A stretch of 64,000 nucleotides of DNA from an uncultured Eubacterium sp. (GCA_900545725.1 URAI01000002.1:1-64000); one strand, 5' to 3'. Counted from the first letter of the stretch, positions 8,199 through 16,663 are shown. Numbers and translations are program-made. Notes: generated from the letters alone by a model not told the origin.

Positions 8199-8227
8199 TT
8201 TACTTTAATTTGTAATGATGATATAAT
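8199..8227 (+). promoter_or_regulatory. Promoter of the gdpP leader RNA
   Basis: TTTACT (8199-8204), a 17-nt spacer and a perfect TATAAT (8222-8227). Transcription would start near 8234, about 330 nt upstream of gdpP. Confidence 0.55.
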
Positions 8228-8286
8228 ATATAAAGTTTAATTTATTATTAAGATGCGTATTCTGTGTAAGTAGCGTATGAATGTCT

Positions 8287-8375
8287 TATATCTCAGTCTG
8301 AGATGCCCCTTTTCTCTATAAAGAAGGGGAACGATACTGTTTCAGCCGAGGTTCAATCTCCGGCTGGGATTACAA
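8287..8375 (+). ncRNA. Candidate structured leader RNA of gdpP (three tandem hairpins)
   Basis: Three consecutive stem-loops are visible: TCTCA-gtc-TGAGA, CCCCTT/AAGGGG and CAGCCG/CGGCTG. They lie within the transcript expected from the promoter at 8199-8227 and are more GC-rich than the surroundings. No known riboswitch consensus (ydaO, glycine, TPP, c-di-GMP, T-box) was recognised. The first hairpin belongs to a 20-bp motif repeated at 19523. Function and exact ends are unknown. Confidence 0.4.
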
Positions 8376-8415
8376 TATGCGAGGATTGCGAGGTTACTGA
8401 TATGAAAAGCAGGCG

Positions 8416-8455
8416 GAGCCGGCCAGCGGCTCGCAGCAGGATTTGCGAGCGGCTC
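8416..8455 (+). repeat. GC-rich inverted repeats with alternative pairing in gdpP leader
   Basis: GAGCCG (8416-8421) can pair either with CGGCTC at 8427-8432 or with CGGCTC at 8450-8455. GCTCGCA (8429-8435) pairs with TGCGAGC (8444-8450) only in the second fold. Mutually exclusive stems are typical of attenuators. No T-run follows, so terminator function is not evident. Confidence 0.5.
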
Positions 8456-8567
8456 TTGAATTGTGTCAATGGTAATTAGTGTTAAAATCAGAAATGAGAA
8501 CTAATGTGAGAAATTATCGGTCATAGACCGGTTATCATAAGGCAGGCGTGAAGGAATGGAGAGTAAC

Positions 8568-10628
8568 ATGTTTAAAAATAAGAATAAGACTAGGTCGATT
8601 AAGATGTCAGGACAGTTACGGACATTTTTTATGTGGCCGGTATATATTGGGATTGTATTGGTATTTTTAAATATATCAATGTTTTTTATCAGCGTTAAGG
8701 CGGCTGTCGTAATGTGTGGGTTTATGGCTGCATACATACTTATATGTATATTTGTTTTATTGTATTTAAAGCCGGGAATAATGAGGGATATGATTGAATT
8801 TTCATCGAATTATTCGCAGGTACAAAGGCAGCTTCTCTATGATATGAGTGTTCCATACTGCCTTGTTGACAACAGTGGCAGGGTTATGTGGATGAATAAG
8901 GCAATGATGGAAAAGACTAATAAAAAAAGGGATTTTAAGAAAAATATTTCGGATATTTTTCCTGAGATAACGGCTAATGTATTTCCAGATAACACTCAGG
9001 CAAAGGAGATAAGAATCTCATATCAGGAACGTGATTACTGTATTGAAATGAAACGTATAGATATAGATGATCTTACAAGAAGTGTCGGAATTATAGACAA
9101 CAAGAACAGTGGAAGTTTTTTTGCCATGTATATGTTTGATGAGACAGATATAAATATGTACATCCAGAAGATTAAGGATGAACGTTTTGTTGTTGGACTG
9201 GTATATATTGATAATTATGAAGAAGCTCTTGACAGTATTGATGATGTTAGGCGTTCTTTATTTATAGGACTTGTAGATAAAAGGGTTAATAAGTATTTTG
9301 CTGTTGGTGCAGCCATAGTAAGAAAACTGGAAAAAGACAAGTATCTTGTTGTATTCAGACATAAGTTTCTTGAAAAGCTTATGGCGGATAAATTCAGCCT
9401 GCTTGAAGAGATTAAGAATGTAAAGATTGGTAACGAGATGACTATAACACTGAGTATGGGTATTGGCACAGGTGCAAATGACTATGCTAAGAATTATGAG
9501 GTTGCCAAAGCAGCCATGGATCTTGCACTTGGACGAGGCGGAGATCAGGCTGTAGTTAAAGAAAATGACAAGATAAGCTATTATGGCGGCAAGAGCCAGC
9601 AGATGGAGAAAAATACAAGGGTTAAGGTACGTGTAAAAGCACATGCTTTAAGGCAGATTCTTGAGAATAATGAAAATGTACTTATAATGGGACACAAGCT
9701 GGCAGATATAGATTCATTTGGTTCTGCAATGGGCATATATGTTATATGCCGTAAACTTGGTAAAAAAGCCCATATTGTAATTAATGATATAACAGTGAGC
9801 GTTAAGCCATTTATTAACAGATTTATTGATAAGGATGATTATCCGGAAGATATGTTTCTTCTCAGGGAGGAGGCTGTTGATTATGTGGATGATAAAACTG
9901 CCGTTATAGTTGTTGATGTTAATAAGCCGGGACTTGCAGAGTGTCCACAGCTTCTGGAAGTATGTAAGACTATCGTAGTATTTGACCACCACAGGCAGTC
10001 AAGTGATTCAATTAATAATGCAGTGCTTTCTTATGTTGATCCGTATGCATCGTCGGCAGCGGAGATGATTACAGAGATGATTCAATATGTGGATGATGGT
10101 GTCAAGATAAGGGCATTTGAAGCGGATGCGTTGTATGCTGGAATCTCCATTGATACAGATGGATTTAACAGTAAATCAGGACCTAGAACATTCGAGGCGG
10201 CGGCATATTTAAGACGCCATGGTGCTGATGTGACACGGGTAAGGAAGATGTTAAGAAATGACATGGATGAATATAAAGCGATTGCACATGCCGTCAGCAG
10301 GGCAGAGGTATATAAGGATGCATTTGCCATAACCATATTTGACGGAGAAGGTCTTGAAAGCCCGACTATAGGTGGTGCTAAGGCAGCCAATCAACTGCTT
10401 GATATATCGGGAATAAAAGCATCCTTTGTAATAACGGCATATAACGATACTATATATATAAGTGCAAGGTCTATAGATGAAGTAAATGTACAGCTTGTCA
10501 TGGAGAAACTTGGCGGTGGCGGTCATATGAGCATTGCCGGGGCACAGCTGAAGGATATGACACCGGAGCAGGTAGTGAACAAGATTAAACAAACCTTGGA
10601 TAGTATGCTTGCAGAAGGCGAAATATAA
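8568..10628 (+). CDS. gdpP: Cyclic-di-AMP phosphodiesterase, GdpP/DhhP type
   Basis: A ~686-residue membrane protein. Two TM helices (about residues 15-75) are followed by a degenerate PAS domain, a degenerate GGDEF domain (LSMGIGTGANDY) and a catalytic DHH-DHHA1 module. The metal-binding motifs are clear: MGHKLADIDSFGSAMG, VVDVNKPG, FDHHRQSS, SIDTDGF and GGGGHMSIAG. It hydrolyses c-di-AMP to pApA and so affects potassium balance and wall stress. Start 8568 fits GGAG at 8558-8561; the ATG at 8556 lies inside that site. gdpP-rplI-dnaB is a conserved Firmicute order. A long structured leader precedes it. Confidence 0.95.
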   Translation: MFKNKNKTRSIKMSGQLRTFFMWPVYIGIVLVFLNISMFFISVKAAVVMCGFMAAYILICIFVLLYLKPGIMRDMIEFSSNYSQVQRQLLYDMSVPYCLVDNSGRVMWMNKAMMEKTNKKRDFKKNISDIFPEITANVFPDNTQAKEIRISYQERDYCIEMKRIDIDDLTRSVGIIDNKNSGSFFAMYMFDETDINMYIQKIKDERFVVGLVYIDNYEEALDSIDDVRRSLFIGLVDKRVNKYFAVGAAIVRKLEKDKYLVVFRHKFLEKLMADKFSLLEEIKNVKIGNEMTITLSMGIGTGANDYAKNYEVAKAAMDLALGRGGDQAVVKENDKISYYGGKSQQMEKNTRVKVRVKAHALRQILENNENVLIMGHKLADIDSFGSAMGIYVICRKLGKKAHIVINDITVSVKPFINRFIDKDDYPEDMFLLREEAVDYVDDKTAVIVVDVNKPGLAECPQLLEVCKTIVVFDHHRQSSDSINNAVLSYVDPYASSAAEMITEMIQYVDDGVKIRAFEADALYAGISIDTDGFNSKSGPRTFEAAAYLRRHGADVTRVRKMLRNDMDEYKAIAHAVSRAEVYKDAFAITIFDGEGLESPTIGGAKAANQLLDISGIKASFVITAYNDTIYISARSIDEVNVQLVMEKLGGGGHMSIAGAQLKDMTPEQVVNKIKQTLDSMLAEGEI

Positions 10629-10657
10629 ATAATATATCTGAAAATGGAGGATAAGCA

Positions 10658-11107
10658 ATGGAAGTAATTTTATTAGAGGATGTTAAATCACTTGGGAAAA
10701 AGGGACAGATTGTTAAAATAAATGATGGTTATGCAAGAAACTATGTTTTGCCTAAGAAGCTGGGACTTGAAGCTAATGCAAAGAATCTTAATGACCTTAA
10801 GCTTGAAAAGGCAAGACAGGCAAAGCAGGCAGCAGAAGAGCTGCAGGAAGCTAAGGAGCTTGCGGTAAAGGTGGAAGAAAAGCCGGTTAAGCTTACAATG
10901 AAGACTGGTGAAGGCGGAAAGACATTTGGTACTATATCAACTAAGGAGATATCAGCAGAGGCAAAAAAACAGCTTGGCCTTGACATAGATAAGAAAAAGA
11001 TGAAGCTTGATGAGCCTATCAAGACATTAGGAACACACATTGTAACTGTTAAACTTCACAAAGAAGTAACAGCGAAGCTTACTGTTGTAGTCGGAGAAGA
11101 CAAGTAA
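10658..11107 (+). CDS. rplI: 50S ribosomal protein L9
   Basis: 149 residues with the L9 N-terminal domain (MEVILLEDVKSLGKKGQIV, GYARNYVLPKKLGLEA), the long connecting helix and a C-terminal domain. It binds 23S rRNA near the L1 stalk base. The RBS is GGAGG. Its stop codon overlaps the dnaB start (TAATG), so the two are probably translationally coupled. Confidence 0.97.
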   Translation: MEVILLEDVKSLGKKGQIVKINDGYARNYVLPKKLGLEANAKNLNDLKLEKARQAKQAAEELQEAKELAVKVEEKPVKLTMKTGEGGKTFGTISTKEISAEAKKQLGLDIDKKKMKLDEPIKTLGTHIVTVKLHKEVTAKLTVVVGEDK

Positions 11108-12453
11108 TGGAAGAAGCTGGAATTACAAGGATAATGCCCAACAGTCTTGAGGCAGAGCAGTCTGTAGTTGGTTCTATGCTGATGGATAAGCAGGCTATAA
11201 TTACCGCAGGAGAGATGCTTGTATACGATGATTTTTATCACAGGCAGTTTGGCATTATGTTTCAGACTATGGTTGATATGAATAATGAAGGAAAACCGGT
11301 TGATATTGTAACATTTCAGGAGAGTCTTAAAGAGAGAGATGTTCCACCGGAATCTTATAGTCTGGAATTTATAAGGGCATTATTATCTTCTGTACCGACA
11401 TCGGCCAATATAAGACATTATGCCTCAATAGTTAAGGATAAAGCCATATTAAGGAATATTATCCGGGTAAATGAAGCAATTGCCTCACAGTGTTATGAGG
11501 GCAAGGATAAGACAGAGGATATACTTGCTGATACTGAAAAAAGGATATTTGACCTTGTTAAAAATAAAGGTGGTCATGAATATACGCCTATAGACAAGGT
11601 CGTTTTGGAAGCACTTGATAAGATATCTGCGGCAGCTAAGAACAGAGGAGCGGTAACAGGTGTGCCGACGGGATTTAAAGATCTTGATGCATATTTGTCA
11701 GGATTACAGCCGTCTGATTTTATATTGGTTGCGGCAAGACCATCTATGGGTAAGACGGCATTTGTACTTAATGTGGCAGAAAATGTTGCTATTAAACAGG
11801 GCATAACAACTGCAGTATTCAGTCTGGAAATGTCAGATGTACAGCTTGTCAACCGTATGCTCTCACTGGAATCTACGGTAGATGCTGACAAGTTAAGAAA
11901 AGGAAGACTTGATTCTAACGACTGGGGCAAGCTGGTAGAAGGTGCCGACAGCATAGCGAAGTCACAATTAATAATTGATGATACGCCGGGAATATCTATT
12001 GCAGAGCTGCGTTCTAAGTGCAGGAAATATAAGATGGAAAATAATCTTGGACTTGTAATTATCGATTACTTACAGCTTATGAGCGGAAGCGGACGCACAG
12101 ATTCAAGACAGCAGGAGATATCAGATATATCGAGAGCTCTTAAAGCACTTGCAAGAGAGCTTGACGTGCCGGTTGTAACATTATCGCAGTTAAGCCGTGC
12201 AGTTGAGCAAAGACCTGATCACAGACCGATGTTATCGGATCTTAGAGAGTCGGGAGCGATTGAGCAGGATGCCGATGTTGTTATGTTTTTATATAGAGAT
12301 GATTATTATCATAAAGATACAGAGATTAAAGGTATTGCAGAGATTATTATTGCCAAACAGCGTAACGGTCCTATAGGAACTGTCAAGATGGCATGGATAC
12401 CGGAGCAGACAAGATTTGCAGACCTGCTTACAAGAGAGAACAGACCGGTATAA
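11107..12453 (+). CDS. dnaB: Replicative DNA helicase DnaB
   Basis: A 448-residue hexameric helicase. The N-terminal domain begins MPNSLEAEQSVVGSMLMD. The RecA-like C-terminal domain has Walker A in ARPSMGKTAF, Walker B in LVIIDYLQLM, and the H4 region LSQLSRAVEQR. It unwinds DNA at the fork and is loaded by DnaC/DnaI-type proteins; such a pair lies at 37.9-40.2 kb. No intein interrupts the P-loop. It is the last gene of the gdpP-rplI-dnaB operon. Confidence 0.97.
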   Translation: MEEAGITRIMPNSLEAEQSVVGSMLMDKQAIITAGEMLVYDDFYHRQFGIMFQTMVDMNNEGKPVDIVTFQESLKERDVPPESYSLEFIRALLSSVPTSANIRHYASIVKDKAILRNIIRVNEAIASQCYEGKDKTEDILADTEKRIFDLVKNKGGHEYTPIDKVVLEALDKISAAAKNRGAVTGVPTGFKDLDAYLSGLQPSDFILVAARPSMGKTAFVLNVAENVAIKQGITTAVFSLEMSDVQLVNRMLSLESTVDADKLRKGRLDSNDWGKLVEGADSIAKSQLIIDDTPGISIAELRSKCRKYKMENNLGLVIIDYLQLMSGSGRTDSRQQEISDISRALKALARELDVPVVTLSQLSRAVEQRPDHRPMLSDLRESGAIEQDADVVMFLYRDDYYHKDTEIKGIAEIIIAKQRNGPIGTVKMAWIPEQTRFADLLTRENRPV

Positions 12454-12466
12454 AATGATTTTTAAT

Positions 12467-12577
12467 AAAGGGACGTATATAAGAAAATTATATATAATGT
12501 TGTTGCCTATAGAGTAATAAAAAATATTCTATAGATAACACTATTATATATTTTTTTCTGATATATACGTCCCTTTT
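12467..12577. terminator. 111-bp near-perfect palindrome between convergent genes (bidirectional terminator or MITE-like)
   Basis: The ends AAAGGGACGTATATA (12467-12481) and their exact complement (12562-12576) are perfect. Pairing continues through AGAAAA, ATATATAAT and CTATAGA towards a 14-nt loop, with only small bulges. T-runs flank the arms on both strands. It separates dnaB from the convergent mecA-like gene. Confidence 0.8.
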
Positions 12578-12652
12578 ATGTGTATATCCGATAATCTATG
12601 CAGACAGGTTATAATAAAATATTAAAAATATAAATATTATATTGTTAATATG

Positions 12653-13519
12653 CTATAGCCTTGCACCTGCCTGAATAGCATGTCCTTTGATTAAACATTC
12701 CCAGTGTTCCTCAAAGAAATCTACGCTTGCACTGTTCATATTCTCTTTGGTTCCGTATTCCGAAAGCATATTACATGTCTTGTTAAAATTAATGGATGAG
12801 CATCTGCCCTTTTCCAGTGTAAGATAATAACGCATATCCTTTGGAGACTTGTAAATAGAGCTTCTGCCGGTAAATACCGGTTGTATAACTTTGGCAGCTT
12901 CTGTAAATGTATCAAAATCCCTGAAGGAAAAAATTCGTACAATACGCTCGTTATTATCAGGTGTATTATTATCCCTGTTATATAAATTATCAGAGTCTGT
13001 ATTACTTTCTGAAACCGGGTTAATAATAGTATCAGATGAATTATCTGATTCATTAAGATATTTATTGACTTTATTAAAAAGATTAAATATATCATTATCA
13101 ACTGCATCATCAGAATAATCAAGCTCGTCATCTGCTGAAGGTATATTCATATCATCGTAGCCATAGCTGTCAATAGTTTCCAGTGAATCATAGTCATCAA
13201 ATGGTATTTCATCGTCATCATATTCATCACCAAATGGTGAAAACTTAGAAAAACGGGTGTCTAATTCTTCAGGATCATCTACTTTCGTAACTATTAGGAC
13301 GATACATTCTGAAGATACAGGTATTGCTTCAATCATCAGCGGAATGTCATCTGCTTCAAAGCCAAGCTCATATGATGCCTGCTTCATCATGTCACGAAAC
13401 AGCTCTTTAGCCTTTTCACTGCCATATGCAAGCTCACTAATCTTTAGGTGTCTTGATGCAAGATCTGACTTATTAAGAGTACAGCGTATTTGATTTTCAC
13501 TTAATTTTTCTATCTTCAT
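12653..13519 (-). CDS. mecA: MecA-family adaptor protein (competence negative regulator-like)
   Basis: A 288-residue cytoplasmic protein. The N-terminal substrate-binding domain begins MKIEKLSENQIRCTLNKSDL and includes KAKELFRDMMKQASYELGF. A central acidic, Asn/Asp/Ser-rich linker spans about residues 95-190. The C-terminal domain contains FRDFDTFTEAAKVIQP and ends FFEEHWECLIKGHAIQAGARL in parts; in MecA this domain binds ClpC. It delivers targets to ClpCP. It is longer than the ~220-residue Bacillus protein because of the linker. The RBS is AGGAAGTG. The family is likely; targets are unknown. Confidence 0.8.
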   Translation of the reverse strand: MKIEKLSENQIRCTLNKSDLASRHLKISELAYGSEKAKELFRDMMKQASYELGFEADDIPLMIEAIPVSSECIVLIVTKVDDPEELDTRFSKFSPFGDEYDDDEIPFDDYDSLETIDSYGYDDMNIPSADDELDYSDDAVDNDIFNLFNKVNKYLNESDNSSDTIINPVSESNTDSDNLYNRDNNTPDNNERIVRIFSFRDFDTFTEAAKVIQPVFTGRSSIYKSPKDMRYYLTLEKGRCSSINFNKTCNMLSEYGTKENMNSASVDFFEEHWECLIKGHAIQAGARL

Positions 13520-13645
13520 ATAATCACTTCCTATCGGTAATATCCTAAATTTATAATACCCATTTTTTATGGATATGTAAAGATTATAACGGATATATCT
13601 TGTCTGTAAACATTAAAAAAATATAAAAAATAATTATTATTTATA

Positions 13646-13674
13646 TTGCAAATATATTAATAATATAGTATAAT
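13646..13674 (+). promoter_or_regulatory. Promoter of the kinase/ParA-like operon
   Basis: TTGCAA (13646-13651), 17 nt, TATAAT (13669-13674), about 50 nt upstream of the TTG start at 13726. Good match to a sigma-A promoter. Confidence 0.65.
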
Positions 13675-13725
13675 ATTTTCAGAGACGAGAACTGATTATA
13701 AAGTGAGGTGAAGAGCATATAATAA

Positions 13726-15141
13726 TTGTTATCAGACGGATATGATATAGTAAGCCATATAGCAGATACGTCACATTCTCAGGTATATATTGTCAGGCAC
13801 AGATTGCTTGACCAGTTAAGAATTGCCAAGATTTTTGAATGTAATGATATGCGTATCATGCAGGAGGCAGATATAATTAAGTTACTCAGACATCCCGGAA
13901 TACCACAGATTTATGATATTATAAAGGACAGTAATAGTATCTGCATTATTGAAGAATATATTGCTGGTAAATCTTTGTCAGCTTATTGTAAGGAATATAA
14001 GCCTTCATATATACAGATTCTTGATATTGCCATACAGATATGTAATATACTGGAATATATACATAACTATGAGAATACAGGCATTATTCATATGGATCTG
14101 AAGCCGGATAATATTATGATAGATGGTAATAATAATATAAGAATTATTGATTTTGATAATTCAGTCTTTAATGGCCAGAATGTTAAGCAATGCTATGGAA
14201 GTGTAGGTTTTGCAGCGCCGGAACAGTTCTTTGGTGCAGGCATTGACATGACGGCTGATATCTATAGCTTCGGGATGGTACTTTTGTATATGGTGCAGGA
14301 GTGTCATATACAGTCTAAGGATTTATACCATGTAATTAATAAGTGCATAAGGCATAACCCTTTTCAGCGTTTTAGGAAAGTTAGGAATATAAGAAAAGAG
14401 CTGGAGGGACTGCTTAAGCAATCAGAGGAAAATAAACAGTCAGTTCACAATAAGTCTCAGAAAATATATATACATGCAATGCGTCATGGAATTGGTGCAA
14501 CACATATAAGTCTTTGTCTGTCATCATATATTGCACGCAACGGATATAAGGTGTTATGCATTGGAAATGGATATCAAAATGACCTTATAAGTGAGATAGT
14601 CAAAGGTATACCACAGGAGGATGGGACTTTTTTATTAAACAGAATAAGTATAATTTTTAAAGATAGTAATAATATACAATATAGTTTAAAGGAATATGAC
14701 TATGTTGTATATGATTGTGGTACGGCTGCAATAAATAATAAGAAAAATGAAGCTGGCATTAATATTATGATTACTGATATAGGATACAGATGGATGCAGC
14801 AGCGATGTATAATAAGTGGTCTTTCAGATGATATAATTATTGCAGTTAATCACAGTGATGGAGATACATTTTACAGAACAATAAAAGAGTCGGGCATAAG
14901 TAACAGGTGTGTAAGAATACCATGCATATATAGATGGTATGAAAAAAACGAATTATTTGACAAAATGTCATGGGACATATTAAGCGAAGATTTTCCGGGG
15001 GCATTTGCAATATCACAAAAAAATAATAAGAATATGTGGTGTTTGCAGATAAAAACAAAATTGATAAGCTTAATACAGTTAATACGGACTTTTAAAATGA
15101 GTCTGAAAATGAAAAATAAGGATAAGAGTCAGGTCTTATGA
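13726..15141 (+). CDS. Hanks-type Ser/Thr kinase fused to a degenerate ParA/TadZ-like domain
   Basis: A 471-residue protein. The kinase domain is at about residues 5-230: Lys in LRIAKIF (~31), catalytic loop HMDLKPDN (~123), IIDFDNS in place of DFG (~140), and APEQFFGAGIDMTADIYSFGM (activation segment, in parts). The glycine loop is eroded. A second domain (~245-440) looks like a MinD/TadZ ATPase: IYIHAMRHGIGATHISLCLS is the P-loop strand but lacks the lysine. There are no PASTA repeats or TM helices, so it is probably cytoplasmic. The start is TTG right after an in-frame stop, with GAGGTG at a long spacing. It overlaps the next gene by 4 nt (ATGA). No Tad pilus genes are nearby. Confidence 0.75.
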   Translation: MLSDGYDIVSHIADTSHSQVYIVRHRLLDQLRIAKIFECNDMRIMQEADIIKLLRHPGIPQIYDIIKDSNSICIIEEYIAGKSLSAYCKEYKPSYIQILDIAIQICNILEYIHNYENTGIIHMDLKPDNIMIDGNNNIRIIDFDNSVFNGQNVKQCYGSVGFAAPEQFFGAGIDMTADIYSFGMVLLYMVQECHIQSKDLYHVINKCIRHNPFQRFRKVRNIRKELEGLLKQSEENKQSVHNKSQKIYIHAMRHGIGATHISLCLSSYIARNGYKVLCIGNGYQNDLISEIVKGIPQEDGTFLLNRISIIFKDSNNIQYSLKEYDYVVYDCGTAAINNKKNEAGINIMITDIGYRWMQQRCIISGLSDDIIIAVNHSDGDTFYRTIKESGISNRCVRIPCIYRWYEKNELFDKMSWDILSEDFPGAFAISQKNNKNMWCLQIKTKLISLIQLIRTFKMSLKMKNKDKSQVL

Positions 15142-15800
15142 AGTCAGGTTATATAAATTTAAAAAATAAAAAAATCAGATTGAAAGGGTACAATACCAGA
15201 AAAGAAAAAACAATATATAATAGAATATATCATAAGAATATTACAATAGGATGTATGGGATTAGGCAGAGGTGTTGGAACAACAAGTACCTGTATTGCAC
15301 TTGCCGGCTGTCTTTTAGGGGTGTATGGGCTTAGGATTGCACTTGTTGAGTGCAATGGGCATAATGATTATATTAAAATAAGGCAGATGGCAAAAAAACA
15401 ATATAACAGGATTAATGAGTTTGAATATCGTGATATAACATTTTATGGAAGGACTGATGAAGCAAAAATATCACGTATACTTGCAGAGAATTATGATATA
15501 GTTATATTAGATATGGAATATGGCGATGGTAACTGGGAGAATCTGTTTATGAGCTGTGATATAAAACTGGCTGTAGCCGGACTTAATATGTGGAGAATAG
15601 GATATCTTAAATTATTTCTTGAAGAGTATAAGAATATGATAAGTGATATAAGCTTTATGGCATTTACATATTCGGAAAGATTAGTAAGAAAAATATATAA
15701 GGAATATAAAATACAGATAAAAAAATTTCCATATGAAGAAGATGTATTCTGTATACAGGCATTTAATATACCTATGTATCAGGATATTCTTAATATCTGA
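15138..15800 (+). CDS. ParA/TadZ-like P-loop protein paired with the kinase
   Basis: A 220-residue basic protein. The N-terminal ~30 residues are very Lys/Arg/Asn-rich. The core begins ITIGCMGLGRGVGTTSTCIA (P-loop strand with GVGTTS; the signature lysine is replaced by Gly/Thr), then GLRIALVECNG (switch I-like) and YDIVILDMEYGDG (Walker B-like). This matches the MinD/CpaE/TadZ class in reduced form. It is translationally coupled to the kinase (ATGA overlap), and both share the same architecture in the ParA-like part, suggesting a heterodimer. The function is unknown. Very AT-rich, with high Ile/Lys/Asn/Tyr. Confidence 0.6.
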   Translation: MKSGYINLKNKKIRLKGYNTRKEKTIYNRIYHKNITIGCMGLGRGVGTTSTCIALAGCLLGVYGLRIALVECNGHNDYIKIRQMAKKQYNRINEFEYRDITFYGRTDEAKISRILAENYDIVILDMEYGDGNWENLFMSCDIKLAVAGLNMWRIGYLKLFLEEYKNMISDISFMAFTYSERLVRKIYKEYKIQIKKFPYEEDVFCIQAFNIPMYQDILNI

Positions 15801-15994
15801 TAATCAGAACAATACATATCTGGTAAAACTAAAACAATAAAATTAAATATTAAACAAAAAAGTGCCTTTTGCAGGTTCATGGGAAATTATATATCACACT
15901 AATCCATAACTTCATGGCATTTTAAAGAAAAGCAGGGAAGATATAAAGACCTTGCACAGTATTCATAAATCATAAAGTTCCCCTTTGTGATTAC

Positions 15995-16084
15995 AATAAA
16001 AAGGACTGTTACGATAAGAACCAGGCATAAATATAGCAAAGTATAATTATATCTGTATATTCTTAAAGTAACAGTCCTGTTATT
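15995..16084. terminator. 90-bp imperfect palindrome between convergent transcription units
   Basis: AATAA-AAAGGACTGTTAC on the left pairs with GTAACAGTCCT-GTTATT on the right, and TAAGAA with TTCTTA. It lies between the kinase/ParA operon (+) and the DUF1858 gene (-) and can terminate both. The rest of the 15801-16098 gap holds no convincing gene. Confidence 0.65.
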
Positions 16085-16098
16085 CATTAATTAATAAA

Positions 16099-16305
16099 TT
16101 AAGCTAATGACTGTAAGTAAGTTGTAATCTCTTCCATAAGGTCATCGCAGTCAATGCCATGTACCATAGCAGCTTCTTCGATTGTCTCACCGGCAGATGA
16201 TGGGCATCCTACACAGTGCATTCCAGCTCCCATAAGAATTGGAACAATTCCTGCATCTATCTGTATTGCTTCACCAATTGTTGTGTCCTTGGTAATTCTA
16301 CTCAT
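16099..16305 (-). CDS. DUF1858 domain-containing protein (redox-disulfide/hybrid-cluster-associated type)
   Basis: A 68-residue helical protein: TIGEAIQIDAGIVPILMGAGMHCVGCPSS, read in parts, is the DUF1858 pattern. A conserved CVGC pair could form a redox disulfide or bind a metal. Such proteins occur in anaerobes near Fe-S or hybrid-cluster proteins. Here it is divergent from a ferredoxin, with 358 nt between them. A perfect AGGAGG lies upstream of its ATG. The precise role is unknown. Confidence 0.9.
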   Translation of the reverse strand: MSRITKDTTIGEAIQIDAGIVPILMGAGMHCVGCPSSAGETIEEAAMVHGIDCDDLMEEITTYLQSLA

Positions 16306-16430
16306 GATTGTCCTCCTGTTATATTATAAAATTAAAGTGTAAGGAAAGTGCATACATATAAAATAATCTGTAAGCATTATCGACATAACACCATAGTATA
16401 ATAAATATAATATTGATAATAAAAAAAGTC

Positions 16431-16550
16431 AACCGGAATTTATATGATGTATATAACCAGAATTTATATATTGTATATAACTGGAATTTATATGTTATAT
16501 ATAATCGCAGTTTATATGTTGTACATAACCGGAATTTATATTTTATTTTT
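16431..16550 (+). repeat. Five tandem 24-bp repeats between DUF1858 and ferredoxin genes
   Basis: Units start at 16431, 16455, 16479, 16503 and 16527 and follow the pattern AACCGGAATTTATATG plus TTGTATAT with a few changes each. The 24-bp unit keeps both strands open as repetitive frames, but these lack RBS support. The array ends ~50 nt before the ferredoxin promoter, so it could bind a regulator. Confidence 0.85.
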
Positions 16551-16600
16551 AGGTCAGCAGATTTGTATATATTAAAAAACATTTGTATATTACTATTTGG

Positions 16601-16629
16601 TTGAATTTTTTTTTTATATATCGTATAAT
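16601..16629 (+). promoter_or_regulatory. Ferredoxin promoter
   Basis: TTGAAT (16601-16606), a 17-nt spacer consisting largely of T, and TATAAT (16624-16629). Start is 35 nt before the ferredoxin ATG. Strong sigma-A type. Confidence 0.75.
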
Positions 16630-16663
16630 AAGTAAACAAAATCTTTTAAGGAGGAATTTTATC

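Noticed and set aside
13726..15800. Kinase operon as part of a Tad/Flp pilus cluster
   Set aside because: No CpaF ATPase, TadB/TadC or prepilin genes lie within the window on either side.
15899..16087. 62-codon minus-strand frame with one TM-like stretch
   Set aside because: Its N-terminus is formed by the palindrome arm at 15995-16084, there is no RBS, and the hairpin acts as terminator.
16431..16550. Possible CRISPR array
   Set aside because: The units are directly adjacent with no unique spacers and no cas genes nearby.
16319..16639. Minus-strand (106 codons) and plus-strand (16413-16604) frames with repeating Tyr/Asn/Leu peptides
   Set aside because: They arise from the 24-bp tandem repeats, whose period is a multiple of three, and lack ribosome-binding sites.
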